Positions 56,394-64,000 of a stretch of DNA of 64,000 nt are shown here, in pieces. This DNA is from Saccharopolyspora hirsuta (lineage in GTDB: Bacteria > Actinomycetota > Actinomycetes > Mycobacteriales > Pseudonocardiaceae). The stretch covers positions 1-64,000 of the forward strand of contig NZ_VWPH01000017.1 of NCBI RefSeq assembly GCF_008630535.1. The letters are read 5' to 3'. The position numbers were made by a program, and so were the translations under genes. Within the stretch, counting starts at the first letter, position 1, and each line of letters begins with the position of its first letter. Under the pieces are notes generated by a model, which saw only the letters and a list, made by a program, of their open reading frames with translations, was not told where the DNA came from and made no database searches.

Positions 56394-56801
56394 TCAGGCC
56401 GGGACCGGCTTGCCGCTGGTGCGCAGCACCTCGGCGACCGTCTCGGCGGCGGCCAGCGGGTCGAGGGGGTGCACCAGCACCGCGTCCGCCTGCGACCAGG
56501 TGGCCAGCCACCGGTCGTCCTTGCGGCGCACCGCGATCACCACCGGCGGGCAGTTCTCGATCTCGTTCTTCAGCTGCCGGGACACGCCCATGCCGCCGGT
56601 GGGCTGCGCCTCGCCGTCCAGGATCACCAGGTCCGCCTGGCCCGCGTCGACCTCGCTGAGCACGTCGGCGACGGTGCCGACCTCGACGTAGTGCAGCCGA
56701 CCCAGGTCCGGGGCCGGGCGCCGACCGATCGCTGTGATGATCGCCTCCCGCACCTCGGGGCGGTGGCTGAACACGAGAACGTTGGTGGTCGGTGCGCTCA
56801 T
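56394..56801 (-). CDS. Pseudo-receiver (response-regulator-like) protein
   Basis: A 135-residue protein with the CheY-like beta-alpha pattern: VLVFSHRPEVREAIITAI, ADLVILDGEAQPTGGMGVSRQLKNEI, PPVVIAVRRKDDRW, ADAVLVHPLDPLAAAETVAEVL. The Asp after strand 3 (ILDGE) is kept, but the acidic pair after strand 1 is replaced by Ser-His (FSHR) and the usual K-P turn is HPLD. Phosphorylation in the standard way is therefore doubtful. No output domain and no kinase nearby. Located just upstream of trpD. Confidence 0.78.
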   Translation of the reverse strand: MSAPTTNVLVFSHRPEVREAIITAIGRRPAPDLGRLHYVEVGTVADVLSEVDAGQADLVILDGEAQPTGGMGVSRQLKNEIENCPPVVIAVRRKDDRWLATWSQADAVLVHPLDPLAAAETVAEVLRTSGKPVPA

Positions 56802-56915
56802 CGACGGCTCCTCAGTGTCTGCGGGACGCCCCGGCGGTGGGCCTGGCGAGGTCGCGAACTCCCCCGGATGCTATCGGCCGGACCGGGACGAACAGTAGTC
56901 GCCCGGCGAAATCGA

Positions 56916-57362
56916 TCAGCTCGGCGCGCCGGGGCCGGGCTGCAGCGCGTCCCAGCCGTAGACCTGGCCGCCGTGCCGCTGGGCCAGCCCGGCCATCCGC
57001 GAGCTCTCCTGTGAGCAATGCAACGCATCCAGTTGTTGGACACGCAGCGCGATCACCGCGGTCAGCTCGGCGTCCCCGCCGGAGGCGCCGCGGCCGCCGG
57101 GGCGCAGTTCCCAGCCGTCGGCCGCCAGCAGGCCGCGAGCCGCCTCGACCGAGTGATCGGGCAGGGCGAGGTGGTGACGCAGCACCGCAGGTCGATCGGG
57201 CTGCCACTCATCTGCTCGGGCTAGTGCCGCCGAGGCCGCCTCGGTCTCGTCGTAGGCGATCACCACGACCCGCAGCTCCGGATCATCGGCGCTGATCACG
57301 GGCTTGCGGCGGGCCCGGCGGGCGGCCAACCGGGCGGACCAGCGGGCGCGGATGCCTTTCAC
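56916..57362 (-). CDS. Hypothetical protein upstream of the receiver-like gene
   Basis: A 148-residue soluble protein with an Arg-rich N-terminus ([20 protein letters not shown]). A core [26 protein letters not shown] and [46 protein letters not shown] follow. The first core stretch resembles a Rossmann-like beta-alpha start. The C-terminal GG..YGWDAL ending recurs in actinobacterial proteins next to cytochrome oxidase genes (from memory, weak). No function assigned. Divergent from ctaE with 95 bp between. Confidence 0.72.
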   Translation of the reverse strand: MKGIRARWSARLAARRARRKPVISADDPELRVVVIAYDETEAASAALARADEWQPDRPAVLRHHLALPDHSVEAARGLLAADGWELRPGGRGASGGDAELTAVIALRVQQLDALHCSQESSRMAGLAQRHGGQVYGWDALQPGPGAPS

Positions 57363-57444
57363 GGTGCGTCACCTCCGGGTTGCGATCCGATCACCCCTCG
57401 GCCGACCTGATGGACCCGAAGGCGCGAGCGGAAAAGCTGCAAGA

Positions 57445-57450
57445 CATAAT
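57445..57450 (+). promoter_or_regulatory. -10 hexamer CATAAT, leaderless start of ctaE
   Basis: CATAAT, 7 nt, then GTG 57458. Probable promoter of ctaE-qcrC-qcrA-qcrB. Confidence 0.55.
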
Positions 57451-57457
57451 GCGTCGC

Positions 57458-58060
57458 GTGACAACGGCAGCGCCCTCAATCAGTCAACGCGTGCACTCGC
57501 TGAACCGACCGAACATGGTCAGCGTAGGCACCATCGTTTGGTTGGCCAGCGAGCTGATGTTCTTCGCTGGGCTCTTCGCCATGTTCTTCACGGTGAAGGC
57601 GCAGAACGAGGGCCCGTGGCCGCCACCGCCCAGCGAGCTGAACCTCGCTTACGCCCTCCCGTTCACCGTCATCCTGGTGTTGTCCTCGTTCACCTGCCAG
57701 TGGGGTGTGTTCGCGGCTGAGCGGGGCGACGTGTTCGGCCTCCGCCGGTGGTACGTGATCACGCTGATCATGGGCACGATCTTCGTGCTCGGTCAGGCCG
57801 GTGAGTACTACACGTTGGTCACCGAGCACGCCACCACGATCGCGTCGTCGGCCTACGGCACCGTCTTCTACATGACGACCGGCTTCCACGGGCTGCACGT
57901 CATCGGCGGTCTGATCGCCTTCGTCTTCCTGATCATCCGGACGAAGCTGAGCAAGTTCACGCCAGCGCAGGCCATCGCAGCCATCGTGGTGTCGTACTAC
58001 TGGCACTTCGTGGACATCGTGTGGATCGGCCTGTTCGCCGTGATCTACCTCGTCCCGTGA
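57458..58060 (+). CDS. ctaE: Cytochrome c oxidase subunit III
   Basis: A 200-residue, five-segment form of subunit III (no first two helices), usual in actinobacteria. Blocks: [72 protein letters not shown] and [21 protein letters not shown]. The GTG start matches the conserved N-terminus [19 protein letters not shown]; the ATG at 57410 is not used. First gene of the bcc-oxidase operon. Confidence 0.96.
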   Translation: MTTAAPSISQRVHSLNRPNMVSVGTIVWLASELMFFAGLFAMFFTVKAQNEGPWPPPPSELNLAYALPFTVILVLSSFTCQWGVFAAERGDVFGLRRWYVITLIMGTIFVLGQAGEYYTLVTEHATTIASSAYGTVFYMTTGFHGLHVIGGLIAFVFLIIRTKLSKFTPAQAIAAIVVSYYWHFVDIVWIGLFAVIYLVP

Positions 58061-58148
58061 TGGCCGGGAGCCGAGTCTTCCCGATCGGCTTCTTCGAACG
58101 AGGACGAAACCGAACACCCCGAACCGGACAGCAAGGGTTGCCGCACTC

Positions 58149-58955
58149 ATGACCACCAACAAGAAACGGAACCGCGCGGGCTCGAAGCTCAAGCGGCGGA
58201 TCTCCGGTGTACTTGCGCTGGGCATCGCGCTGGTGGGTGCCGGTGGGCTGTACACCGTCGTGACTCCCGAGCCGCAGACCGCGCAGGCCGCTGCGGAGCC
58301 GGCTCTGGTGAGGCAGGGCGAGCAGCTCTACAACAACGCCTGCATCAGCTGCCACGGCACCAACCTGCAGGGCGTCCAGGACCGCGGACCGAGCCTGGTC
58401 GGCGTCGGCGAGGCCGCCGTGCACTTCCAGGTCTCCACCGGCCGGATGCCGATGGTGCGGCAGGAGGCGCAGGCGATGCGCAAGCCGCCGAAGTTCACCC
58501 CGGAGGAGATCGACGCGCTGGGCGCGTACGTGCAGACCTACGGCGGCGGACCGGAGTCGCCGAAGCAGGCCGGTGAGGCGCTGCGGGGCGAGAACCCGGC
58601 GCGCGGCGCTGAGCTGTTCCGGCTCAACTGCGCGTCCTGCCACAACTTCACCGGACGCGGCATCGCGATGTCCTCCGGCAAGTTCGCGCCGAACCTGCAC
58701 GACTCGACCGAGCAGGACATCTACGAGGCGATGCTCACCGGGCCGCAGAACATGCCGAAGTTCTCGGACCGGCAGCTCACCCCGGAGGAGAAGAAGGACA
58801 TCATCGCCTACGTCAAGTCCGTGTCGAACGGGAACAACAACCCCGGCGGCAACGACCTGGGTGGTTATGGTCCGGGACCGGAAGGCGTCATCGCCTGGGT
58901 GGTGGGCATCGGCGCGCTGATCGGCCTCACCCTGTGGATCGGAGCCAGGGCATGA
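58149..58955 (+). CDS. qcrC: Cytochrome bc1 complex diheme cytochrome c subunit
   Basis: A 268-residue membrane-bound c-type cytochrome with two CxxCH haem sites: Cys65/Cys68/His69 (CISCHG) and Cys161/Cys164/His165 (CASCHN). An N-terminal membrane anchor at about 18-37 and a C-terminal one at about 243-264 frame the exported part. In actinobacteria it replaces soluble cytochrome c and passes electrons straight to the aa3 oxidase. Its stop overlaps the qcrA start (ATGA). Confidence 0.96.
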   Translation: MTTNKKRNRAGSKLKRRISGVLALGIALVGAGGLYTVVTPEPQTAQAAAEPALVRQGEQLYNNACISCHGTNLQGVQDRGPSLVGVGEAAVHFQVSTGRMPMVRQEAQAMRKPPKFTPEEIDALGAYVQTYGGGPESPKQAGEALRGENPARGAELFRLNCASCHNFTGRGIAMSSGKFAPNLHDSTEQDIYEAMLTGPQNMPKFSDRQLTPEEKKDIIAYVKSVSNGNNNPGGNDLGGYGPGPEGVIAWVVGIGALIGLTLWIGARA

Positions 58956-60073
58956 GTGAGCAGAACAAGGAATACACAGAGGCCGAACTGGCTGAGATGA
59001 GCCGCGACGAGAAGATGCGGCTCGGCCTGGCCCTCGACGACGTCGAGCTCGTCGAGTACCAGGAGCAGTGGCCCGTCAAGGGCACCCGCGCGGAGCGCCG
59101 CGCGGAGCGGAACGTCGCGGGCTGGTTCGTGCTGTCCGGCCTGTCGGCGCTCGCGTTCATCGCGGTCTTCGTCTTCTGGCCGTGGGACTACGTGCCGCCG
59201 TCGGACGAGCGCGGGTACTTCATCTACTCGCTGTACAACCCGCTGGTCGGCTTCTTCTTCGGCCTGGCGATCCTGGCCGTGGGCATCGGCGTGGTGCAGT
59301 ACCAGAAGAAGTTCATCCCGCACGAGGTCGCCGTCCAGCAGCGCCACGACGGGCACGGCTCGGACGAGGTCGACCGCCAGACGGCCACGGCCATCCTGGC
59401 CGACGCCGGTGAGAAGAGCGGCATCGCCCGCCGGTCGATGATCAAGCGCACCGCCGGGTTCGGCGTCGGCGCCTTCGGCCTCGGCGCCGGCGTGATGGCG
59501 ATCGGCGGTCTGGTCCGCAACCCCTGGGCGACCACCGGTCCGGAGTCGCTGCAGCACACCGGCTGGCTGTCGGAGACCGGCGAGAAGACCTACCTGCGCC
59601 GCGACACCGGCAACAAGCACGAGGTCTCGCTGCTGCGCCCGGAGGACATCGACGCAGGCGGCTTCGAGACGGTCTACCCGTTCCGCGAGTCCATGCGCGG
59701 CACCGAGGAGCTGGAGACCTCGCTGCGCAAGGGCGACGCGCCGGTCATGCTGATCCGGCTGCGGCCGGGCAGCAAGCCGGTCAAGCGCAAGGGGCAGGAG
59801 GACTTCAACTACGGCGACTACTACGCCTACTCGAAGATCTGCACCCACGTCGGCTGCCCGACCTCGCTGTTCGAGCAGCAGACCGGGCGCCTGCTCTGCC
59901 CGTGCCACCAGTCGCAGTTCGACGTGGTCAACACCTACGCCAAGCCGGTCTTCGGTCCGGCGACGCGGGCGCTGCCGCAGCTGCCGATCACGGTGGACGA
60001 GGACGGCTACTTCGTGGCCAAGGGCGACTTCATCGAACCGGTGGGTCCGGCGTACTGGGAGCGTAACGCATGA
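58952..60073 (+). CDS. qcrA: Cytochrome bc1 complex Rieske iron-sulfur subunit
   Basis: A 373-residue Rieske protein of the long actinobacterial type with three N-terminal membrane helices (about 55-75, 90-112 and 168-190). The 2Fe-2S ligands are Cys297 and His299 (CTHVGC) and Cys316 and His319 (CPCH), with Cys302 and Cys318 forming the disulfide. Coupled to qcrC and qcrB by 4-bp overlaps on both sides. Confidence 0.96.
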   Translation: MSEQNKEYTEAELAEMSRDEKMRLGLALDDVELVEYQEQWPVKGTRAERRAERNVAGWFVLSGLSALAFIAVFVFWPWDYVPPSDERGYFIYSLYNPLVGFFFGLAILAVGIGVVQYQKKFIPHEVAVQQRHDGHGSDEVDRQTATAILADAGEKSGIARRSMIKRTAGFGVGAFGLGAGVMAIGGLVRNPWATTGPESLQHTGWLSETGEKTYLRRDTGNKHEVSLLRPEDIDAGGFETVYPFRESMRGTEELETSLRKGDAPVMLIRLRPGSKPVKRKGQEDFNYGDYYAYSKICTHVGCPTSLFEQQTGRLLCPCHQSQFDVVNTYAKPVFGPATRALPQLPITVDEDGYFVAKGDFIEPVGPAYWERNA

Positions 60074-61740
60074 GCTCGATCACCCAACCGACGAAATCGG
60101 AGAGCGCCGCGTACCGCAAGATCGCCACGGCTGCTGACGAGCTCGACTCGCGGTACCACCTGGCCAAGGGCATGCGGCGGCAGCTGAACAAGGTCTTCCC
60201 CACGCACTGGTCGTTCCTGCTCGGGGAGATCTGCCTCTACACGTTCATCATCCTGATCGTCACGGGCGTCTACCTGACCTTGTTCTTCGACCCCTCCATG
60301 GAGGAGGTCGTCTACGACGGCGTGTACCAGAACATGCAGGGCATCCCGATGTCCCGCGCGTTCGAGAGCACGCTGAACATCTCGTTCGAGGTGCGCGGCG
60401 GTCTGTTCATCCGGCAGCTGCACCACTGGGCGGCGCTGATCTTCGTCGCCGCGATGATGCTGCACATGTTCCGGGTGTTCTTCACCGGTGCGTTCCGCCG
60501 CCCGCGCGAGGCCAACTGGACCATCGGCGCGCTGCTGCTGATGCTGGGCATGTTCGAGGGCTTCTTCGGCTACTCGCTGCCGGACGACGTGCTGTCCGGT
60601 ACCGGTATCCGCGCCACCATGTCGGGCATCGTGCTGTCGATCCCGGTGATCGGCACCTGGCTGCACTGGGCCCTGTTCGGCGGCGAGTACCCGGGCCACG
60701 AGATCATCCCGCGGCTGTACACGCTGCACGTGCTGATCATCCCGGGCATCATGCTCGGCCTGGTCGCGGCGCACCTGGCGCTGGTCTGGTACCAGAAGCA
60801 CACCCAGTTCCCGGGCGTGCGGCGCACCGAGGGCAACGTCGTCGGCGTCCGCATCATGCCGGTCTTCGCGCTCAAGGGCGGTGCGTTCTTCGCGCTGGTC
60901 ACCGGCGTCTGCGCGATCATGGCGGGTGTCTTCCAGATCAACGCGATCTGGCACATCGGTCCGTACAACGCCTCGCAGGTCTCGGCGGCCTCGCAGCCCG
61001 ACTGGTACCTGATGTGGGCGGACGGCATCCTGCGCGTCTGGCCTGCCTGGGAGCTCTACCTCGGGCCGTACACAGTGCCGCCGGTGTTCTTCGCGGGCAT
61101 CATCGGCATGGGCGTCCTGTTCACCACGCTGTTCGCGTACCCGATGATCGAGCGCAAGCTCACCAAGGACAACGCGCACCACAACCTGCTGCAGCGGCCG
61201 CGGGACACCCCGGTCCGCACCGGTCTGGGCGTGATGGCGCTGACGTTCTTCGGGGTGCTGTTCATCTCGGGCGCCAACGACATCGTGGCGTTCCAGTTCA
61301 ACATCTCGCTGAACCTGATGACCTGGGCCGGCCGCATCGGTCTGCTGGTGCTGCCGCCGATCGCCTACTACATCACCTACCGGATCTGCCTGGGCTTGCA
61401 GCACAGCGACCGCGAGGTGCTGGAGCACGGCGTGGAGACCGGCATCATCAAGCGCCTGCCGCACGGTGAGTTCATCGAGGTCCACCAGCCGCTCGGCCCG
61501 GTGGACGACCACGGTCACCCGGAGCCGCTGCCCTACCAGGGTGCTCCGGTGCCGAAGAAGATGAACAAGCTCGGCGCGGCCGGCAGCCCGGTCGAGGGCA
61601 GCCTGCTCCGCCCGGACCCGGTGGAGGAGACCACCGCTCTGGAGCGGGCGCGGCACGAGGCCGCCGAGCGCGACGCGGCGGCCGAGGCGGCCGCCGAGCG
61701 GGAGCTCACGGCGGGCAAGCCGCAGCAGCCCACCGAGTGA
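60070..61740 (+). CDS. qcrB: Cytochrome bc1 complex cytochrome b subunit
   Basis: A 556-residue quinol-oxidising cytochrome b, target of Q203-type inhibitors in mycobacteria. The haem-ligand and quinone-site blocks are [60 protein letters not shown] and [38 protein letters not shown] holds the region of the PEWY motif (PDWY here). A hydrophilic C-terminal extension of about 100 residues, rich in Ala and Glu at the end, is typical of actinobacteria. Confidence 0.97.
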   Translation: MSSITQPTKSESAAYRKIATAADELDSRYHLAKGMRRQLNKVFPTHWSFLLGEICLYTFIILIVTGVYLTLFFDPSMEEVVYDGVYQNMQGIPMSRAFESTLNISFEVRGGLFIRQLHHWAALIFVAAMMLHMFRVFFTGAFRRPREANWTIGALLLMLGMFEGFFGYSLPDDVLSGTGIRATMSGIVLSIPVIGTWLHWALFGGEYPGHEIIPRLYTLHVLIIPGIMLGLVAAHLALVWYQKHTQFPGVRRTEGNVVGVRIMPVFALKGGAFFALVTGVCAIMAGVFQINAIWHIGPYNASQVSAASQPDWYLMWADGILRVWPAWELYLGPYTVPPVFFAGIIGMGVLFTTLFAYPMIERKLTKDNAHHNLLQRPRDTPVRTGLGVMALTFFGVLFISGANDIVAFQFNISLNLMTWAGRIGLLVLPPIAYYITYRICLGLQHSDREVLEHGVETGIIKRLPHGEFIEVHQPLGPVDDHGHPEPLPYQGAPVPKKMNKLGAAGSPVEGSLLRPDPVEETTALERARHEAAERDAAAEAAAERELTAGKPQQPTE

Positions 61741-61764
61741 GGCATTGAGCCGCTGTCACCGAAC

Positions 61765-61797
61765 GAGGCCCGGTACCCGATGAGGGTGCCGGGCCTC
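61765..61797 (+). terminator. Terminator of the ctaE-qcrCAB operon
   Basis: 14-bp arms (one mismatch) at 61765-61778 and 61784-61797, 5-nt loop, followed by TTC. Confidence 0.8.
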
Positions 61798-61826
61798 TTC
61801 GCTGCGCGGATGTCGGCGGCTCCGCC

Positions 61827-61832
61827 TACCTT
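61827..61832 (+). promoter_or_regulatory. -10 hexamer TACCTT, leaderless start
   Basis: TACCTT, 6 nt, then the ATG of the PPOX gene. Confidence 0.5.
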
Positions 61833-61838
61833 GGCGGG

Positions 61839-62264
61839 ATGACTTCGATCAACGACCCGGAGATCCGCGCCTTCCTCGAGTCCGGCACCCGCACCGGCAT
61901 GCTCGGCTTCACCGCGTCCGACGGGCGACCGCTGGTGGCACCGGTGTGGTTCGTGCTGGAGGGCGGGGAGATCGTGTTCAACACCGGCAAGGACACCGCG
62001 AAGGGGCGGGCGATCGCCCGCGACCCGCGGGTGGTGCTGTGCGCGGACCTGCCCGAGCCGCCGTTCGCCTTCGTCCAGGTCCAGGGCATCGCGGAGACCT
62101 CGGAGGACCCGGCCGAGCTGCTGCGCACCGCGACCCGCATCGGCGGCCGCTACATGGGCCAGGACCGGGCGGAGGAGTTCGGCCGCCGCAACGGGGTGCC
62201 GGGGGAGCTGGTGGTCCGCATCCGCCCGACCAAGGTCATCGCCTCCCTGGACATGACGGCCTGA
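61839..62264 (+). CDS. PPOX class F420-dependent oxidoreductase
   Basis: A 141-residue split-barrel flavin/F420-binding protein. Seen: IRAFLESGTRTGMLGFTASDGRPLVAPVWFVLEGGEIVFNTGKDTAKGRAIARDPRVVLCAD, where NTGKDTAKGRAI is the cofactor-phosphate contact region of F420-binding members, and YMGQDRAEEFGRRN. Substrate unknown. Convergent with the nuclease gene; the gap ends in an eight-G run. Confidence 0.9.
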   Translation: MTSINDPEIRAFLESGTRTGMLGFTASDGRPLVAPVWFVLEGGEIVFNTGKDTAKGRAIARDPRVVLCADLPEPPFAFVQVQGIAETSEDPAELLRTATRIGGRYMGQDRAEEFGRRNGVPGELVVRIRPTKVIASLDMTA

Positions 62265-62279
62265 CCGGCGGGGGGGGGA

Positions 62280-63998
62280 TCAGTCGATGGCGGCGTAGGC
62301 GGTGCGGCCGTTGATCGCTTTGTCGAGCCAGGTCTGCCAGGAGCCCGCGGCGCTCGCGGGCTCGTTCCAGGGCGTGGAGCAGCGGACCATGCGGGTGCCG
62401 CCGGTGGTCAGCCAGCGGTAGACGACCCGGGCTTCGTCCGCGCTGGTGCCGCGCAGCGGTCCGGGGCCGGGGAGGACGGTTTCCGCCGACGCCTGCAGCA
62501 GGTCCACGACCGGCATCGGGGGCACGCCGCGGCGCGCGGTTCCGGCCGCTGCGAGCTTGCCGTGGCGGATCACCGACAGGTGCCAGCCGCCGCGACCGTC
62601 CGGCCGGGCCGCGACCAGCTCGGCGACCGACGCCAGCGCGGCCAGCCGCTGCCCGCGGTCCAGCGACCGGACCAACCCGGCGAGCTGGTCGCGGTGCGCG
62701 GCGGCGTCCTCGAACCGCTGGGCCGCCGAGAGGCGGTCGAGCTCGTCCCGCAGCCGCTCCAGCAGAACGGCGCTGCGGCCGCCGATGACCTCGCGGATGG
62801 AGATCACCTCGGGTTCGTACTCCGCGGCGCTCTGACGGCCCGCACAGGGCGCGCCGCAGCGCCCGAGCTCGTACAAGGCGCACGGCCGCCCCTGCGGGGC
62901 TCGCGCCGAGATGCGTTCGGTGCACCGGCGGACCGCTGTCACCGACTGCAGCGCTTCGACGGCGTCGGCGGCGGTGTGGCGGGAGCTGAACGGCCCCAGC
63001 GCGTCCGGCTTCGGGGTGCGCACGATCGACAGGCGCGGGAACGGCTCGTCGGTCAGCACCACCCACCAGGCCCGCTGCGGGTGCTTCGAGCGGCGGTTGT
63101 AGCGCGGTTGGTGCGCGGCGAGCAGCCGGAGTTCGCGCACTTCGGCCTCCAGCGGGTGCGCGCACTCGACGTGGTCGACGCGCTCGGCGATCGCCACCAT
63201 CTCCTTGATCCGGCTGCGCCGCTCGCCCGCCGTGAAGTACTGCCGGACCCGCCGTCGCAGATCCGTCGCGGTGCCCACGTAGAGCACCTCGTCGTTGGGC
63301 CCGCGGAACAGGTACACCCCGGGCGCGTTCGGCAGCTCGTCGGCCAGACCGCGCTTGCCGCGCTGCTGCGGGGTGACGTCCGGCAGGTGGCTGAGCAGGT
63401 CGTCCAGCGTCCGCATGCCCAGCGAGCCGACCCGCTCCAGCAGCGAGTGCAGCACGTCGACGGTGGCGCGGGCGTCGTCCAGCGCCCGGTGCACCGGTTC
63501 GGTCCGCGCGTTCAGCACCCGGGCGAGCGTGCCGAGCTTGTAGTTCGGCGTCTCGTCCCTGGTCAGCACCCGGCGGGCCAGCCGAACGGTGTCCACGACC
63601 TGCGGTTTCGGCCAGCGCAGGCCGAGCCGCTCGCAGTTGGCGCGCAGGAACCCGACGTCGAACGGGGCGTTGTGCGCGACCAGCACGCAGCCGCGGCAGA
63701 ACTCCAGGAAGGCGGGCAGCACCGCGTCCATCCGGGGCGCGTCGACGACCATCGCCTCGGTGATGCCGGTGATCGTCACGACTGCGGGCGGGATGCCCCG
63801 CTCCGGGTTGACCAGGGTGGCGAACTCGCCGAGCACCTCGCCGCCGCGGATCTTGACCGCGCCGATCTCGGTGACCGCGTCCTGACCGCGATCACCACCG
63901 GTGGTCTCCAGGTCGACGACCACGAAGGTCACCTCGTGCAGCGGGACTTCCTCGCTGGTCAGGATCTCGTCGAAGGACAGCTGCGGGTGCGCGGACAT
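62280..63998 (-). CDS. DEDDh exonuclease-GIY-YIG (UvrC-like) fusion nuclease
   Basis: A 572-residue fusion. Residues about 22-185 are a DnaQ-type 3'-5' exonuclease with Asp29/Glu31 (VVDLETTGG), Asp114 (HNAPFD), His170 and Asp175 (HRALDDARAT). Residues about 225-300 are a GIY-YIG endonuclease as in UvrC (GVYLFRGPNDEVLYVGTATDLRRRVRQYF). Then come a Cys cluster (CALYELGRCGAPCAGR), a UVR-like helix pair (LDRLSAAQRFEDAAAHRDQL) and a C-terminal region. The UvrC RNase H-like and HhH parts are absent. Homologue of Rv2191; likely DNA repair. The ATG lies 2 bp from the window edge, so a further upstream start cannot be excluded. Confidence 0.92.
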   Translation of the reverse strand: MSAHPQLSFDEILTSEEVPLHEVTFVVVDLETTGGDRGQDAVTEIGAVKIRGGEVLGEFATLVNPERGIPPAVVTITGITEAMVVDAPRMDAVLPAFLEFCRGCVLVAHNAPFDVGFLRANCERLGLRWPKPQVVDTVRLARRVLTRDETPNYKLGTLARVLNARTEPVHRALDDARATVDVLHSLLERVGSLGMRTLDDLLSHLPDVTPQQRGKRGLADELPNAPGVYLFRGPNDEVLYVGTATDLRRRVRQYFTAGERRSRIKEMVAIAERVDHVECAHPLEAEVRELRLLAAHQPRYNRRSKHPQRAWWVVLTDEPFPRLSIVRTPKPDALGPFSSRHTAADAVEALQSVTAVRRCTERISARAPQGRPCALYELGRCGAPCAGRQSAAEYEPEVISIREVIGGRSAVLLERLRDELDRLSAAQRFEDAAAHRDQLAGLVRSLDRGQRLAALASVAELVAARPDGRGGWHLSVIRHGKLAAAGTARRGVPPMPVVDLLQASAETVLPGPGPLRGTSADEARVVYRWLTTGGTRMVRCSTPWNEPASAAGSWQTWLDKAINGRTAYAAID

Positions 63999-64000
63999 CG

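Overview
The window is a high-GC actinobacterial chromosome segment. Gene content points to the order Pseudonocardiales, and the look of the proteins and intergenic hairpins most resembles Saccharopolyspora (inference; no search was run). Evidence: actinobacterial glnE/glnA1 with an RDD and a DUF4191 neighbour, an F420-dependent oxidoreductase repertoire, a cytochrome bcc-aa3 respiratory set with diheme QcrC, an adenosine kinase of the mycobacterial AdoK type, GTG/TTG starts, and many leaderless promoters.

The backbone keeps the gene neighbourhood I know from Mycobacterium tuberculosis Rv2191-Rv2221: glnE, glnA, RDD, DUF4191, lipA, lipB, TIGR01777 epimerase, sucB, pepA, ilvE, cobS, cobT, DUF3043, erpA/HesB, adoK, asnB, ctaC, ctaF, trpD, ctaE, qcrC, qcrA, qcrB and a DEDDh-GIY-YIG nuclease. 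Between backbone genes sit accessory blocks.

Layout: 1-130 is the 3' end of a 5S rRNA gene and the rRNA operon terminator. 0.2-9.8 kb is the nitrogen region (amidotransferase, glnE, decayed methyltransferase, GNAT, SMP-30 protein, glnA behind a four-half-site GlnR box, RDD, DUF4191). 9.9-24.1 kb holds the lipoylation and 2-oxoacid dehydrogenase genes (lipA, lipB, sucB, lpd), split by an accessory island at 11.0-19.1 kb made of small regulator-enzyme units (SDR, LLM oxidoreductases, VOC, XRE, TetR, ArsR plus a class-A-beta-lactamase-like hydrolase). 24.3-34.6 kb has OsmC, pepA, an APC permease, DUF402, ilvE, the DUF3043-cobU-cobT-cobS operon and erpA. 34.6-38.8 kb is a TetR/APC permease/amidohydrolase unit. 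38.9-51.2 kb has adoK followed by a carbohydrate island: secreted alpha-amylase, sialidase, homocysteine methyltransferase, a maltodextrin-type ABC transporter without its own ATPase, a LacI regulator, a GH13 glucosidase and a secreted M23 peptidase. 51.2-64 kb has asnB and the respiratory genes ctaC-ctaF, ctaE-qcrC-qcrA-qcrB, with trpD and two small proteins between, then a PPOX protein and the DEDDh-GIY-YIG nuclease.

Non-coding structure is rich. Three copies of a hairpin-ended intergenic repeat (17.3, 33.8, 43.8 kb), paired long palindromes (30.6 and 44.2 kb), a family of GTGAGC-type hairpins and at least 17 promoters of the form TANNNT (one CATAAT) plus 6-7 nt plus ATG/GTG stand out. Several operator-like palindromes lie next to their probable regulators. 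No phage, CRISPR array, tRNA or secondary-metabolite cluster was seen.
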